A DNA stretch of 64,000 nucleotides from Methylobrevis albus (GCF_015904235.1 NZ_JADZLT010000051.1:124001-188000), one strand, 5' to 3'. Shown: positions 8,834 through 17,721, numbered from the stretch's first letter. The notes: a model not told the origin generated them from the sequence alone. Made by a program: numbers and translations.

Positions 8834-10675
8834 TTGTCCGGACCGACGCTGACCATCGATCTCCAGAAGCTCACCGCCAATGCGCGGCTGCTGGTCGGCC
8901 GCTGCGCCGCCGCCGGCCTGTCGGTGATGGCCGTCACCAAGGCCACCTGCGGCGCGCCGCAGGTGGCGCGGGCGCTGCTCGCCGGCGGTGCCACCTCGAT
9001 CGGCGAATCGCGCATCGAGAACGTGCAGCGGCTGCGCCGCGGCGGCATCGTCGCCCCCGTCACCATGCTGCGCATCCCGTCGGTGTCGGAGGCGGCCGCC
9101 GTGGTCGAGTGGTGCGACGCCAGCCTCAATTCCGAGGCGGCGGTGATCGACGCGCTGTCGCAGGCCGCGGTGGAAGCCGGCCGGGTGCACGACGTCGTCG
9201 TCATGGTCGAGCTCGGCGACCGCCGCGAGGGGGCGGCGGTGGACGACGTCGGCCCGCTCGCCGAGCGCGTCGCGGCGTTGCCCGGCCTGCGCCTCGCCGG
9301 GCTCGGGACCAACTTCATGTGCGCGAGCGGCGTCTATCCCTCGCTGAAGGCGCTGGACCTCTTGGCGCGCACCGTCGAGGACGTCGAGGCGCGCTGCGGC
9401 TTCCGCCTGTCGGTGGTCTCCGGCGGCAATTCCTCGCTGCTGCCGCTGCTCGACACCGCGCGGCTGCCGGCGCGGATCGACAACGTCCGCCTCGGCGCCT
9501 CGCTGCTGATCGGCGAGAACAGCTGGACCGGCGGCCCGCTGCCGGGCCTCGCCACCGACGCCTTCCTGCTCGAGGCCGAGGTGGTCGAGGTCAAGGTGAA
9601 GCCGTCGCTGCCGGAGGGTGAGACCGGCCGCGACGCCTTCGGCGAGCGGCGCAGCTTCGTCGACCGCGGCCCGCGCCGCCGGGCGATCGTCAACCTCGGC
9701 CGCCTCGACATCGACCCCGCTGGCCTGCGCCCGCACGAGGCCGGCATCGAGGTGGTGACCGCCTCCAGCGACCATCTGATCCTCGACGTCACCGAAACCG
9801 CCGAGACCGGCGACGGCGCCGTCATCGGCGCGGTCGGCAGCCGCATCGCCTTCGAGATGGACTATGCCGCGCTGGTGCGCGGCATGCTGTCGCCCTACGT
9901 CGCGAAAACCGTCCTCGTCGCCGGCGGCGGCGCGGCGCCGGAGCGCCGTGTCGAAGCGCTGATGCCGGCGGACATCACGGCAGCCGCCGCCACCGAGGCC
10001 TTCGCCGAAACGCTCGCCGAAATGGGCTATGCGGCGGCGATCACCCCGCTCGCCGACGCGCCGGAGAGCGAGGCGGCGATCGTGGCGGCGCTCGGTGCGC
10101 GCGCGGTGCCGCTGCTGGTGGTCGCGGACCGCACCGGCCTGTCGCCCCTGTTCGCCGCGCTCGCCGCCGGCGGGGCACGGCTCGGCCTGCTCTGGCTCGA
10201 CGCCCGCGCCAGCGCCGACCCGGACGATGCGGGCGAGGCCGGCGTGCTTGCCCGGGCGCTCGCCGGCGGCGCCGTGGCGATGCCCGAGGCGACGGTGCTG
10301 GTCGGACTGCAGGGCGCGTCGCGCGCCGAGCAGCGCTTCGTGCGCGACCACCAGCTGCTCGCCCTCACCATGGAGGATGTCGACCTGCTCGGCGTCCGCG
10401 AGGTGATGCGCCGGGCGATCGGCAAGGCGAGCGAAGCCACCGACGGCATCGTGCTCGTGCTGCACGCCAGCGCCGCCAAGGGCATGGGGGCGGCCTCCGG
10501 CGACAGCGGCCTCAGCTACCGCGAGTGCTCGCTGGCGATGGAGATGGCCGCCGCCAGCGGCCACCTCGCCGCGCTCGCCCTCACCGGCCTCGGCGACCGC
10601 CCGTCGCCGGCCGCCGCCGACGCCGCCTTCGGCTACCTCGCCAGCGCGCTGGGAAAACGCATCCTCGGCGCCTGA
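8834..10675 (+). CDS. Ornithine/alanine-racemase-like PLP domain fused to a metal-site-degenerate arginase-fold domain
   Basis: A 613-residue two-domain protein. Residues 1 to about 365 match the fold-type III alanine/ornithine racemase family: predicted PLP lysine in MAVTKATCG (Lys36), GESRIENVQRLR, VSGGNSSLLPLL, and NVRLGASLLIGEN. Residues of about 375-613 follow the arginase family in order. The metal-binding positions are replaced: the GGDH motif reads VADR (near 430), DAHAD reads DARAS (near 456), and the DIDALDP stretch reads LHASAAKGM (near 540). The scaffold remains (LTMEDVDLLGVREVM, GLSYRECSLAMEMAAASGHL). The second domain is therefore probably non-catalytic. TTG at 8834 is the likely start, 2 nt after the ureohydrolase stop. 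Inferred role: amino-acid racemisation (ornithine or similar) with an arginase-like sensing or scaffolding domain. Confidence 0.85.
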   Translation: MSGPTLTIDLQKLTANARLLVGRCAAAGLSVMAVTKATCGAPQVARALLAGGATSIGESRIENVQRLRRGGIVAPVTMLRIPSVSEAAAVVEWCDASLNSEAAVIDALSQAAVEAGRVHDVVVMVELGDRREGAAVDDVGPLAERVAALPGLRLAGLGTNFMCASGVYPSLKALDLLARTVEDVEARCGFRLSVVSGGNSSLLPLLDTARLPARIDNVRLGASLLIGENSWTGGPLPGLATDAFLLEAEVVEVKVKPSLPEGETGRDAFGERRSFVDRGPRRRAIVNLGRLDIDPAGLRPHEAGIEVVTASSDHLILDVTETAETGDGAVIGAVGSRIAFEMDYAALVRGMLSPYVAKTVLVAGGGAAPERRVEALMPADITAAAATEAFAETLAEMGYAAAITPLADAPESEAAIVAALGARAVPLLVVADRTGLSPLFAALAAGGARLGLLWLDARASADPDDAGEAGVLARALAGGAVAMPEATVLVGLQGASRAEQRFVRDHQLLALTMEDVDLLGVREVMRRAIGKASEATDGIVLVLHASAAKGMGAASGDSGLSYRECSLAMEMAAASGHLAALALTGLGDRPSPAAADAAFGYLASALGKRILGA

Positions 10676-10861
10676 CGCTCTGTCCCAAGCGGCGCGGCCT
10701 GCGTGACAAATCCGACATCATCCGGACAATCGAAAATCCGGTCCGTCCTGCACTTCCCATCGGCACGTCTCGAATTCCCCGTTTCCGGCGCCAAGGTGGC
10801 GATCCGGCTTTCACGCCGCGATCGAAGCTCGGCGCTGGACAGGCGTGGCCGCAGTCCCTAT

Positions 10862-10878
10862 TGTCCGGACATATAACG
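10862..10878. promoter_or_regulatory. Palindromic operator candidate overlapping a -10-like element
   Basis: The perfect palindrome TGTCCGGACA (10862-10871) runs directly into TATAACG. The same 17-base arrangement recurs with two differences at 58878-58894 (TGTCTGGACA then AATAACG). The palindrome resembles GntR-family operators. The TATAAC may be the -10 of the promoter of the oxidoreductase gene that starts at 10923. No biochemical evidence; assignment is by motif recurrence. Confidence 0.5.
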
Positions 10879-10922
10879 TGACGCTTCGGCGTCGGAGAAG
10901 AGCAGACCGGGAGACAGTCCAG

Positions 10923-12008
10923 ATGAAGCAGATCGAAGTCGCCGTGATCGGCACCGGATGGTGTGGCGGTATCCGTGCCGTGACGCTGTCGCGTTCGGCG
11001 CTCGTCGACAAGCTGCACATCTGCGAGATCCGCCCGGAGCGGCTCGCCGAGGTGAAGGCGATGACCAACCCGGCGACCGCGACCGCCGACTATCAGGACA
11101 TCATCCGCAACCCGGCGATCGAGGTCGTCTACATCTCGACGACACCCGAGCACACGCATTTCCCGATCGCCCGCGACTGCCTGAAGGCCGGCAAGAACGT
11201 GCTGCTGGAAAAGCCGATCGCGCTGGAAATGTGGGAAGCCGACGAGCTGATCGCGATCTCGCGCCGCAACAACGTCAAGTTCACCATCGGCTACTCGCAG
11301 CGCTTCAACCCGAAGATCGCCTACGCCAAGAAGAAGATCAACGACGGCACGCTCGGCAAGGTCGTCAACGTCATGGTCAGCCGGCACCTGTCGCGCAGCC
11401 TAGGCAAGAAGATCGCCTCGCGCGTCAAGCTGTCGCCGGCGGCGATGGAATCGACCCACGATCTCGACTTCGTGTTCTGGCTGCTGGAGCCGGCAAAACC
11501 CATCCGCGTCTATTCGCAGGGCTCCTACGGCTACATGCAGGCGGTGAACGGCTCCTACGACTGCATGTGGACCACCGTCACCATGGACAACGGCATGCTG
11601 GTCGTCGTCGGCGGCGGCTGGAACCTGCCCCCGAGCTATCCGAACTACTGCGCGACCTGGATCGAGATCACCGGCACCGAAGGCTCGTTGATGCTCGACG
11701 ACACCCAGCGCGACAACTGGCTCAACACGGTGAAGGACGGGACGCAGTACCCGATGTCGACGATGCCAGGCGAGCAGGTCGACCACGTCTTCGCCGGCCA
11801 GATGGGCCCCGAGACGATCCACTTCCTCGAATCGGTGATCCTCGACCGGCCGGTGATGGTGGAGCCGGAGCACGCCCGCCTCGTGATGCAGGCCTATACG
11901 GCGGCGGATCTCTCGGCCGAGATCAACGAGCCGGTCGACCTGCCGCTCAGCAACCAGTCGATCGCCGCGATCAACGACATCAAGACGGCGAAACTCGCCA
12001 CCGCCTGA
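10923..12008 (+). CDS. Gfo/Idh/MocA family oxidoreductase
   Basis: A 361-residue protein with an N-terminal Rossmann motif VIGTGWCGG (residues 8-16). The signature EKPIALEMWEADELI lies near residue 98, and a GYSQRFNPK segment near 124. The family oxidises or reduces hydroxyl groups of sugars, inositols and related compounds with NAD(P). The ATG at 10923 follows a GGGAGACAG-like ribosome site. The gene is a single unit with its own promoter region (about 250 nt upstream without genes). That region carries the palindrome TGTCCGGACA, so it is probably under a GntR-type regulator shared with the 58-62 kb region (inference). It is unrelated in function to the ppsR block that follows. Confidence 0.88.
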   Translation: MKQIEVAVIGTGWCGGIRAVTLSRSALVDKLHICEIRPERLAEVKAMTNPATATADYQDIIRNPAIEVVYISTTPEHTHFPIARDCLKAGKNVLLEKPIALEMWEADELIAISRRNNVKFTIGYSQRFNPKIAYAKKKINDGTLGKVVNVMVSRHLSRSLGKKIASRVKLSPAAMESTHDLDFVFWLLEPAKPIRVYSQGSYGYMQAVNGSYDCMWTTVTMDNGMLVVVGGGWNLPPSYPNYCATWIEITGTEGSLMLDDTQRDNWLNTVKDGTQYPMSTMPGEQVDHVFAGQMGPETIHFLESVILDRPVMVEPEHARLVMQAYTAADLSAEINEPVDLPLSNQSIAAINDIKTAKLATA

Positions 12009-12104
12009 CCGTGGGGGTGAGGGAATCGGATCGTATCCAAGCCGGTTCGTCATGGTCCCGCATGGGGTGTCTCGGTGAGGCCACGGCGGCGGCGCGCGCA
12101 ACAT

Positions 12105-12275
12105 CCCTCCCCCTTGTGGGGAGGGTGGCGAGCGCAGCGAGCCGGGAGGGGTAGCGGCCTCTCAGCGACTTGAGGCGAGGCCGCAACCCCTCCCGACCCG
12201 GCCTGCGGCCGGGCCACCCCTGCTACGGAGCCACGCGTCTCCTCCGCCTGCTGCGCAGCCCCACAAGGGGGAGGG
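12105..12275. repeat. Intergenic palindromic element (rhizobial RPE/REP-like)
   Basis: The gene-free stretch 12009-12358 holds a nested inverted repeat. The outer arms of 17 bases (12105-12121 and 12259-12275) are exact reverse complements built around CCCTCCCCCTTGTGGGG. An inner pair, CGGGAGGGGT (12143-12152) and ACCCCTCCCG (12186-12195), forms a second stem. Such CTCCCC/GGGAGG-rich dispersed palindromes are common between genes in Hyphomicrobiales. It sits just upstream of ppsR and could form a large RNA structure in its leader. No coding capacity is apparent in the rest of the gap. Confidence 0.8.
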
Positions 12276-12358
12276 ACGCGCCAGCCACGACGGCCTCGAA
12301 CCGTCGCCCGCCCCACCCCGCCGTTGCCATCTTCGCCCCCTTGCCGCCATATGGCGCC

Positions 12359-13210
12359 ATGGCACCCGGCAAGACCTATTTCCACCTGCACCTGATCTCC
12401 GACTCGACCGGCGAAACGCTGCTCACCGTCGGGCGCGCGGTCTCCGCGCGCTACGAGAACATCGCGCCGATCGAGCACGTCTACCCGCTGGTGCGCACCT
12501 CGCGGCACCTCGAGCGGGTGATCCAGGACATCGAGGCGGCGCCCGGCATCGTGCTCTACACGATCGTCGAGCGCGAACTCTCGGAGCGGCTGGAGCGGGC
12601 CTGCCGGGCGGTGAGCCTGCCGTGCGTCTCGGTGCTCGAACCCGTCGTCGACGTGTTCCGCCGCACGCTGAACCTGCCGATCAACGACCGTGTCGGCGGC
12701 CAACACGCCCTCGATGCCGGCTATTTCGCCCGCATCGATGCGCTCGACTTCTCGCTGACCCACGACGACGGCCAGCTGCCCGCCGATCTCGAGACCGCCG
12801 ACATCATCATCATCGGCGTCAGCCGCTCGTCGAAAACGCCGACCAGCATGTACCTCGCGATCAAGGGCCTGCGCGTCACCAATCTGCCGCTGGTGCCCGG
12901 CGTGCCGCTGCCCGAGGCGCTGAAGACGGTGAAGCGGCCGCTCGTCGTCGGCCTCGTCGCCAGCGCCGAGCGCATCCAGCACATCCGGCAGAACCGGGTG
13001 CTATCGTTCAACCCGACCGACCACGCCACTGACTACGTCGACCGCGCGGCGATCGTGCAGGAGATCGCGATGTCGCGCCGGATCTGCCTCGAGAATTCCT
13101 GGCCGATGATCGACGTCACCCGGCGCTCGATCGAGGAGACCGCGGCGGCGATCCTTGCGCTCTACAGCCAACATCGCTACGGCAAGGACCGCCAATTGTT
13201 CGACGTCTGA
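12359..13210 (+). CDS. ppsR: Pyruvate, phosphate dikinase/PEP synthase regulatory protein (kinase/pyrophosphorylase)
   Basis: A 283-residue DUF299 protein. It opens with [15 protein letters not shown] (from residue 6) and has a P-loop-like [15 protein letters not shown] near residue 155, both diagnostic. Members phosphorylate (ADP-dependent) and dephosphorylate a catalytic-site threonine of PEP synthase or pyruvate phosphate dikinase, switching carbon flow at PEP/pyruvate. The start at 12359 gives the canonical N-terminus; an ATG 8 nt earlier is out of frame. It heads the conserved alphaproteobacterial run ppsR-maf-aroE-coaE-dnaQ, usually found near the replication origin. Confidence 0.95.
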   Translation: MAPGKTYFHLHLISDSTGETLLTVGRAVSARYENIAPIEHVYPLVRTSRHLERVIQDIEAAPGIVLYTIVERELSERLERACRAVSLPCVSVLEPVVDVFRRTLNLPINDRVGGQHALDAGYFARIDALDFSLTHDDGQLPADLETADIIIIGVSRSSKTPTSMYLAIKGLRVTNLPLVPGVPLPEALKTVKRPLVVGLVASAERIQHIRQNRVLSFNPTDHATDYVDRAAIVQEIAMSRRICLENSWPMIDVTRRSIEETAAAILALYSQHRYGKDRQLFDV

Positions 13211-13293
13211 CCGACCCGGCGTCCCCCCTGTCCGCCGCTCCGCCCCGCCCCTGGCCCCCCGGGCCAGACCGGCCGACCGCAAAGGCCCGCCGC

Positions 13294-13887
13294 ATGACTC
13301 TCGTCCTCGCCTCCAACAGCCAGGCCCGCGCCGCGCTGCTGACCCACGCCGGCCTGATCTTCGAGCGCGTCGCCGCCGAGGTCGACGAGCGCGCGGTGGA
13401 GATGACGCTGGAAGGGACGGGGGCTGGACCCGACGACGTCGCCCAGGTGCTCGCCGACGTGAAGGCGATCGACGTCTCCGCCCGCCACCCGGGAGCGCTG
13501 GTGATCGGCGCCGACCAGACGCTGTCGCTGCGCGACCGCCGGTTCCACAAGCCGTCCGACATGGACGCCGCCCGGCGCCAGCTCTCGGCGCTCGCCGGCG
13601 AGACGCACGTGTTGAGCTCGGCGGTCTCCTGCGCCCGCGGCGGCGAGGTGGTCTGGCGCCATGTCGCCCAGGCGCACATGACGATGCGGCCGCTGTCGCC
13701 GGGCTTCATCGCCCATTATCTTGCCGTCGCCGGCGACAACGTGCTGAAGAGCGTCGGCTGCTACCAGCTCGAAACCATGGGCATCCAGCTGTTCGACACC
13801 GTCGACGGCGACTATTTCACCATCCTCGGCCTGCCGCTGCTGCCGCTGCTCGGCTTCCTGCGCCGCGAAGGGATCCTCGAGACATGA
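13294..13887 (+). CDS. maf: Maf family nucleotide pyrophosphatase
   Basis: A 197-residue Maf protein. It has the N-terminal [14 protein letters not shown] signature (residues 3-16), [16 protein letters not shown] near residue 72, and [15 protein letters not shown] near residue 153. Members hydrolyse canonical or modified nucleoside triphosphates (house-cleaning) and are linked with cell division and septum control. The gene lies 83 nt after ppsR, and its stop overlaps the aroE start (ATGA). The conserved operon position supports the call. Confidence 0.93.
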   Translation: MTLVLASNSQARAALLTHAGLIFERVAAEVDERAVEMTLEGTGAGPDDVAQVLADVKAIDVSARHPGALVIGADQTLSLRDRRFHKPSDMDAARRQLSALAGETHVLSSAVSCARGGEVVWRHVAQAHMTMRPLSPGFIAHYLAVAGDNVLKSVGCYQLETMGIQLFDTVDGDYFTILGLPLLPLLGFLRREGILET

Positions 13888-14759
13888 CGACCACCGAGCA
13901 CGCCATCCCGCAGACCGAGACGACCGCCGGCCCGCGCGCGGCGATCCTCGGCTGGCCGATCGCGCACTCCCGCTCGCCGGTGATCCACGGCTTCTGGCTC
14001 GCCGAGCACGGCATCGCCGGCACCTACGAGCGCATCGCCGTGCCGCCCGAAGAGATTGCCGCCTTCCTCGCCGCCTATCCGGAAAAAGGCCTCGTCGGCG
14101 GCAACGTCACCGTGCCGCACAAGGAGGCGGCCTACCGCGCCACGGCCGGCCGCACCGACGCCATCGCCACCCGCCTCGGCGCCGTCAACACGCTGTGGCT
14201 GGAGGACGGCCGGCTCTGCGGCGGCAACACCGACGCGCACGGCTTCGTCGCCAACCTCGACGAGGGCGCCCCGGGCTGGGACGCCGCCCCCGGCCCGGCC
14301 GTCGTGCTCGGCGCCGGCGGCGCGGCGAAGGCGGTGCTGTTCGGGCTGGAATCGCGCGGCTTCGGCCCGATCCACCTCGTCAACCGCACCCGCGCCCGCG
14401 CCGAGGACGTCGCGGCGATCTTCCCCGGCACCGTCCGGGCCGCCGGCTTCGACGACCTGCCGGCGCTGCTGCCCGATGCCCGGCTCGTCGTCAACACCAC
14501 CTCGCTCGGCATGGTCGGCCAGCCGCCGCTCGAGATCGACCTCGCGCCGCTCGCCGCCGACGCCCTCGTCACCGACGCGGTCTACGTGCCGCTGGAGACG
14601 CCGCTGCTCGCCGCGGCGCGCGCCCGCGGCCTCGCCACCGTCGACGGCCTCGGCATGGTGCTGCACCAGGCGGTGCCGGGCTTCGAGCGCTGGTTCGGCC
14701 TGCGCCCCGCCGTGACGCCGGCATTGCGCGCGCGCCTGCTCGCCGACATCGGCGGATGA
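13884..14759 (+). CDS. aroE: Shikimate dehydrogenase
   Basis: A 291-residue enzyme that reduces 3-dehydroshikimate to shikimate with NADPH in aromatic amino-acid synthesis. Seen motifs: [18 protein letters not shown] near residue 23 (shikimate binding), [13 protein letters not shown] near 73 with the catalytic lysine in [16 protein letters not shown] near 114, and the Rossmann motif [15 protein letters not shown] near 142. The ATG overlaps the maf stop by 4 nt. A short hydrophilic N-terminal extension of about 15 residues precedes the conserved domain, so a slightly later start cannot be excluded. Confidence 0.95.
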   Translation: MTTTEHAIPQTETTAGPRAAILGWPIAHSRSPVIHGFWLAEHGIAGTYERIAVPPEEIAAFLAAYPEKGLVGGNVTVPHKEAAYRATAGRTDAIATRLGAVNTLWLEDGRLCGGNTDAHGFVANLDEGAPGWDAAPGPAVVLGAGGAAKAVLFGLESRGFGPIHLVNRTRARAEDVAAIFPGTVRAAGFDDLPALLPDARLVVNTTSLGMVGQPPLEIDLAPLAADALVTDAVYVPLETPLLAAARARGLATVDGLGMVLHQAVPGFERWFGLRPAVTPALRARLLADIGG

Positions 14760-14775
14760 GCCGGGGAGGCCCGCG

Positions 14776-15441
14776 ATGATCGTGCTCGGCCTCACCGGTT
14801 CGATCGGCATGGGCAAATCCACCACCGCGGCGATGTTCCGCGCCGCCGGCGTGCCGGTGCACGATGCCGACGCGGCGGTGCACCGGCTCTACGCCGGGCC
14901 GCTGGCAGAGAAAATCGAAGCCGCCTTTCCCGGCACCGTCCGGGACGGCGCCGTCGATCGGGCGGCGCTCGGCGCCCGCGTGCTCGGCGATGCCGCCGCG
15001 ATGGCGCGGCTGGAAGCGATCGTCCATCCGGCGGTGCGCGCCGAGGCTGCCGCCTTCCTCGCCGCAGCCGAAGAGGCCGGCGCCGCGGTCGCCGTGCTCG
15101 ATATCCCGCTGCTGTTCGAGACCGGGCGCGACGCCGAGGTCGACGCCATCGTCGTCGTCACGGCGCCGGCCGAGGTGCAGCGCGCGCGGGTGCTCGCCCG
15201 GCCGGGCATGACGGCGGAAAAATTCGCCGCGATCCTCGCCCGCCAGACGCCGGACGCAGACAAGCGCCGCCGCGCCGATTTCCTGGTCGACAGCAGCGCC
15301 GGCCTCGCCGCCGCCGAGGCCGAGGTCGCGGCCATCCTCGCCGCCGTCGCCGCCGGCCGGGTGACGCCACGCCGCGCCGCGGCGCCGGCAGTTGGGGACG
15401 ACGGCGACAGTGCGCCGGCAAAGCACCCCGCCGAGGGTTGA
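14776..15441 (+). CDS. coaE: Dephospho-CoA kinase
   Basis: A 221-residue P-loop kinase for the last step of coenzyme A synthesis (ATP-dependent phosphorylation of dephospho-CoA). The N-terminus reads [18 protein letters not shown] (Walker A). It is followed by [14 protein letters not shown], the [10 protein letters not shown] motif near residue 112, and the [11 protein letters not shown] segment near residue 172. The start at 14776 lies 16 nt after aroE behind a GGGGAGG ribosome site. The C-terminal 35 residues are Ala/Pro-rich and less conserved. Confidence 0.95.
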   Translation: MIVLGLTGSIGMGKSTTAAMFRAAGVPVHDADAAVHRLYAGPLAEKIEAAFPGTVRDGAVDRAALGARVLGDAAAMARLEAIVHPAVRAEAAAFLAAAEEAGAAVAVLDIPLLFETGRDAEVDAIVVVTAPAEVQRARVLARPGMTAEKFAAILARQTPDADKRRRADFLVDSSAGLAAAEAEVAAILAAVAAGRVTPRRAAAPAVGDDGDSAPAKHPAEG

Positions 15442-15517
15442 GCCGGGCCGTCCCGGCTGGCAAGGTCCAGGCGAGACCGGACATCCGGTCGGCAGCAGCA
15501 GGCGGACCTTGAACGAC

Positions 15518-16252
15518 ATGCGCGAGATCGTGCTCGATACCGAGACCACCGGCCTCGATCCGAAGACCGGCGACCGCCTCGTCGAGATCGGCGCCGTCGA
15601 GCTCGACAATCTGTTCCCGACCGGCAAGGTGTTCCACGTCTACATCAACCCCGACCGCAGCGTGCCGAAGGAAGCCTTCGCCGTGCACGGGCTGTCGGAT
15701 GCCTTCCTCGCCGACAAGCCGCGCTTCGACGATATCGCCAGCGATTTCGTCGCCTTCGTCGGCGACGCGCGCCTCGTGATCCACAACGCCCAGTTCGACA
15801 TGGGCTTCATCAACATGGAGCTGAAGCGCTCGGGCCGGCCGTCGATCCCCGACAGCCAGGTGCTCGACACGCTGACGCTGGCGCGGCGCAAGCACCCCGG
15901 CGCCCCGGCGAGCCTCGATGCGCTCTGCAGTCGCTACGGCATCGACAATTCGCATCGCACCCGGCACGGGGCGCTGCTCGATTCCGAATTGCTCGCCGAG
16001 GTCTACATCGAGCTGCTCGGCGGCAAGCAGGCCGACCTCGGCCTCGTCACCGCCGCCGTCGCGGCGGGCCGCGCCTCGGCGGCCGCCGGCGTCCGCGCCC
16101 GCCGCCGGCCCGAGCCCTTGCCGCCGCGCCTCACCGAGGTGGAAATCGCCGCCCACGTCGCCTTCGTCGCGACGCTCGGCGAGGCCGCGATCTGGAAGGA
16201 GTGGCTGCCGCAGCCGGAGCCGGTGGCAGCGGCCGTGGCCGAGGCGGGCTGA
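15518..16252 (+). CDS. dnaQ: DNA polymerase III epsilon subunit (3'-5' proofreading exonuclease)
   Basis: A 244-residue DEDDh exonuclease. ExoI is VLDTETTGLDPKTGD (residues 5-19, catalytic Asp and Glu), ExoII is VIHNAQFDMGF near residue 90, and ExoIII is HRTRHGALLDSELLAEVY near residue 148 with the catalytic His and Asp. The C-terminal tail of about 60 residues would bind the polymerase alpha subunit. The ATG at 15518 gives the canonical MREIVLDTETTG start; a TTG three codons earlier is possible. This completes the ppsR-maf-aroE-coaE-dnaQ run; the next gene (hemN) is convergent. Confidence 0.94.
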   Translation: MREIVLDTETTGLDPKTGDRLVEIGAVELDNLFPTGKVFHVYINPDRSVPKEAFAVHGLSDAFLADKPRFDDIASDFVAFVGDARLVIHNAQFDMGFINMELKRSGRPSIPDSQVLDTLTLARRKHPGAPASLDALCSRYGIDNSHRTRHGALLDSELLAEVYIELLGGKQADLGLVTAAVAAGRASAAAGVRARRRPEPLPPRLTEVEIAAHVAFVATLGEAAIWKEWLPQPEPVAAAVAEAG

Positions 16253-16291
16253 CGCGCGATCCGGCATCGACATCTCGGGCTCGCGAGAGCC

Positions 16292-17644
16292 TCAGACGGC
16301 GAGGGCGTGCCGCTTTTCGACGCCGCGGTCGAGGTAGCTGTCGAACACCGCCGCGACATGGCGCACCAGCGGGCGATGCTCCGGCGGCACCGTCACCTTC
16401 TGCCCGTCGATCGCGACGAGGCCGGTCGCGGCGAGGTCGTGCAGCGCGTCGATCTCCGCTGCGAACACCGACGTCTCCCGGCCGAAGCGCGCGGCGATGG
16501 CGCTAAGGTCGACGGCGAGGTCGCACATCACCGCCTCGATCGCCGCGGCGCGCAGCCGGTCGTCGGGCGAAAACGCGATGCCGCGCACCACGGGCAGGCG
16601 GCCGGCGGCGATCGCCGCGAGATAGGCCGGCGTCGCCGGCTCGTTCTGGGCATAGCCGCCCGGCGTGCGGCTGACCGACGAGGCGCCGAAGCCGATCAGG
16701 GCGGGCGCGTCGTCGGTGGTGTAGCCCTGGAAATTGCGGTGCAGCCGGCCGCCCTGCAGCGCGCGGGCGAGGTCGTCGCCAGGCTTTGCGAAATGGTCGA
16801 TGCCGATCGCCACCAGTCCGGCGGCTTCCAGCATCCGGCCGGCGACCGCCGCCTGCTCCAGCCGCTCGGCCGGACCGGGCAGGGCGGCTTCCGGGATCAG
16901 CTGCTGGTGCCGACGCATCCACGGCACATGCGCATAGCCGAAGAGGGCGACCCGGTCGGGATCGAGCTGCAGTGCAAGGCGCACGGTCTCGGCGATCGAC
17001 GCTGCGGTCTGGTGCGGCAGGCCGTAGACGAGGTCGAGATTGACCGAGCGCATGCCCGCGGCGCGGAGTTCCGCGGCGGCGGTCGCCGTCACCTCGAAGC
17101 TCTGTCGCCGCCCGATCGCCGCCTGCACCACGGGATCGAAGTCCTGCACGCCGAGGCTGGCCCGGGTGAAGCCGAGCCGGGCGAGATGGGCGGCGAGACC
17201 GCTGCGCAGCGTGCGCGGGTCGATCTCGATCGCCGTCTCCGCCGCATGGGAGAGATCGAAGGCGGCGCCGAGCGCCTTGAACAGCCGGTCGAGATCGGCA
17301 TCGGAAAGCAGGTCCGGCGTGCCGCCGCCGAAGTGCAAGTGCCGCACCGGCAGGCGGCGGCCGATGATCGCGGCGACGAGGGTGATCTCCTCGATCAGCG
17401 CATCGACATAGCCGGCGATCGGCCGGTAGCTGTTCACGACGCTGGTCTGGCAGCCGCAGTAGGTGCACAGCGCGGCGCAGAACGGCACATGGAGGTAGAG
17501 CGACACCGCCGTGCCGTCAGGCAGCGCCGCGAGGCGCTCGCGCTGCACCGCGCCGTCGACGGCGGCCGAGAAATGCGGCGCGGTCGGATAGCTCGTATAG
17601 CGCGGCAGGCGCTGGTCGAGCGCGATCGCGGGGCGGACGGTCAT
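16292..17644 (-). CDS. hemN: Oxygen-independent coproporphyrinogen III oxidase (radical SAM)
   Basis: A 450-residue radical SAM enzyme that converts coproporphyrinogen III to protoporphyrinogen IX without oxygen. Diagnostic pieces: RLPRYTSYPTAPHF near the N-terminus, the cluster motif VPFCAALCTYCGC (CxxxCxxCxC) near residue 55, LHFGGGTPDLLS near 105, and NLDLVYGLPHQT near 205. The ATG at 17644 is chosen for its GGAG ribosome site and family-like length; a start at 17671 would add nine residues. An FNR/FixK-type box lies 64-77 nt upstream, fitting expression under low oxygen. It points toward dnaQ and away from hisB. Confidence 0.94.
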   Translation of the reverse strand: MTVRPAIALDQRLPRYTSYPTAPHFSAAVDGAVQRERLAALPDGTAVSLYLHVPFCAALCTYCGCQTSVVNSYRPIAGYVDALIEEITLVAAIIGRRLPVRHLHFGGGTPDLLSDADLDRLFKALGAAFDLSHAAETAIEIDPRTLRSGLAAHLARLGFTRASLGVQDFDPVVQAAIGRRQSFEVTATAAAELRAAGMRSVNLDLVYGLPHQTAASIAETVRLALQLDPDRVALFGYAHVPWMRRHQQLIPEAALPGPAERLEQAAVAGRMLEAAGLVAIGIDHFAKPGDDLARALQGGRLHRNFQGYTTDDAPALIGFGASSVSRTPGGYAQNEPATPAYLAAIAAGRLPVVRGIAFSPDDRLRAAAIEAVMCDLAVDLSAIAARFGRETSVFAAEIDALHDLAATGLVAIDGQKVTVPPEHRPLVRHVAAVFDSYLDRGVEKRHALAV

Positions 17645-17707
17645 CGGCGGCGTCTCCGGGCTGGACGGCATGTCGGCGAAACCTGCCCGCCGGGCCGCGA
17701 TGCCGCC

Positions 17708-17721
17708 TTGATCGAGGTCAA
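17708..17721 (-). promoter_or_regulatory. FNR/FixK-type (anaerobox) operator upstream of hemN
   Basis: TTGAT-CGAG-GTCAA, a near-perfect dyad matching the TTGAT-N4-ATCAA consensus of the FNR/FixK family with one difference. It sits 64 nt upstream of the hemN start, a plausible activator position. In alphaproteobacteria hemN is a well-known FnrL/FixK target. The site also lies 111 nt upstream of hisB on the other strand. Confidence 0.7.

Noticed and set aside
8834..8843. TTGTCCGGAC at the start codon of the racemase fusion as an operator
   Set aside because: Only an 8-bp core dyad, located inside a tightly coupled operon and overlapping the start codon; no promoter is expected there.
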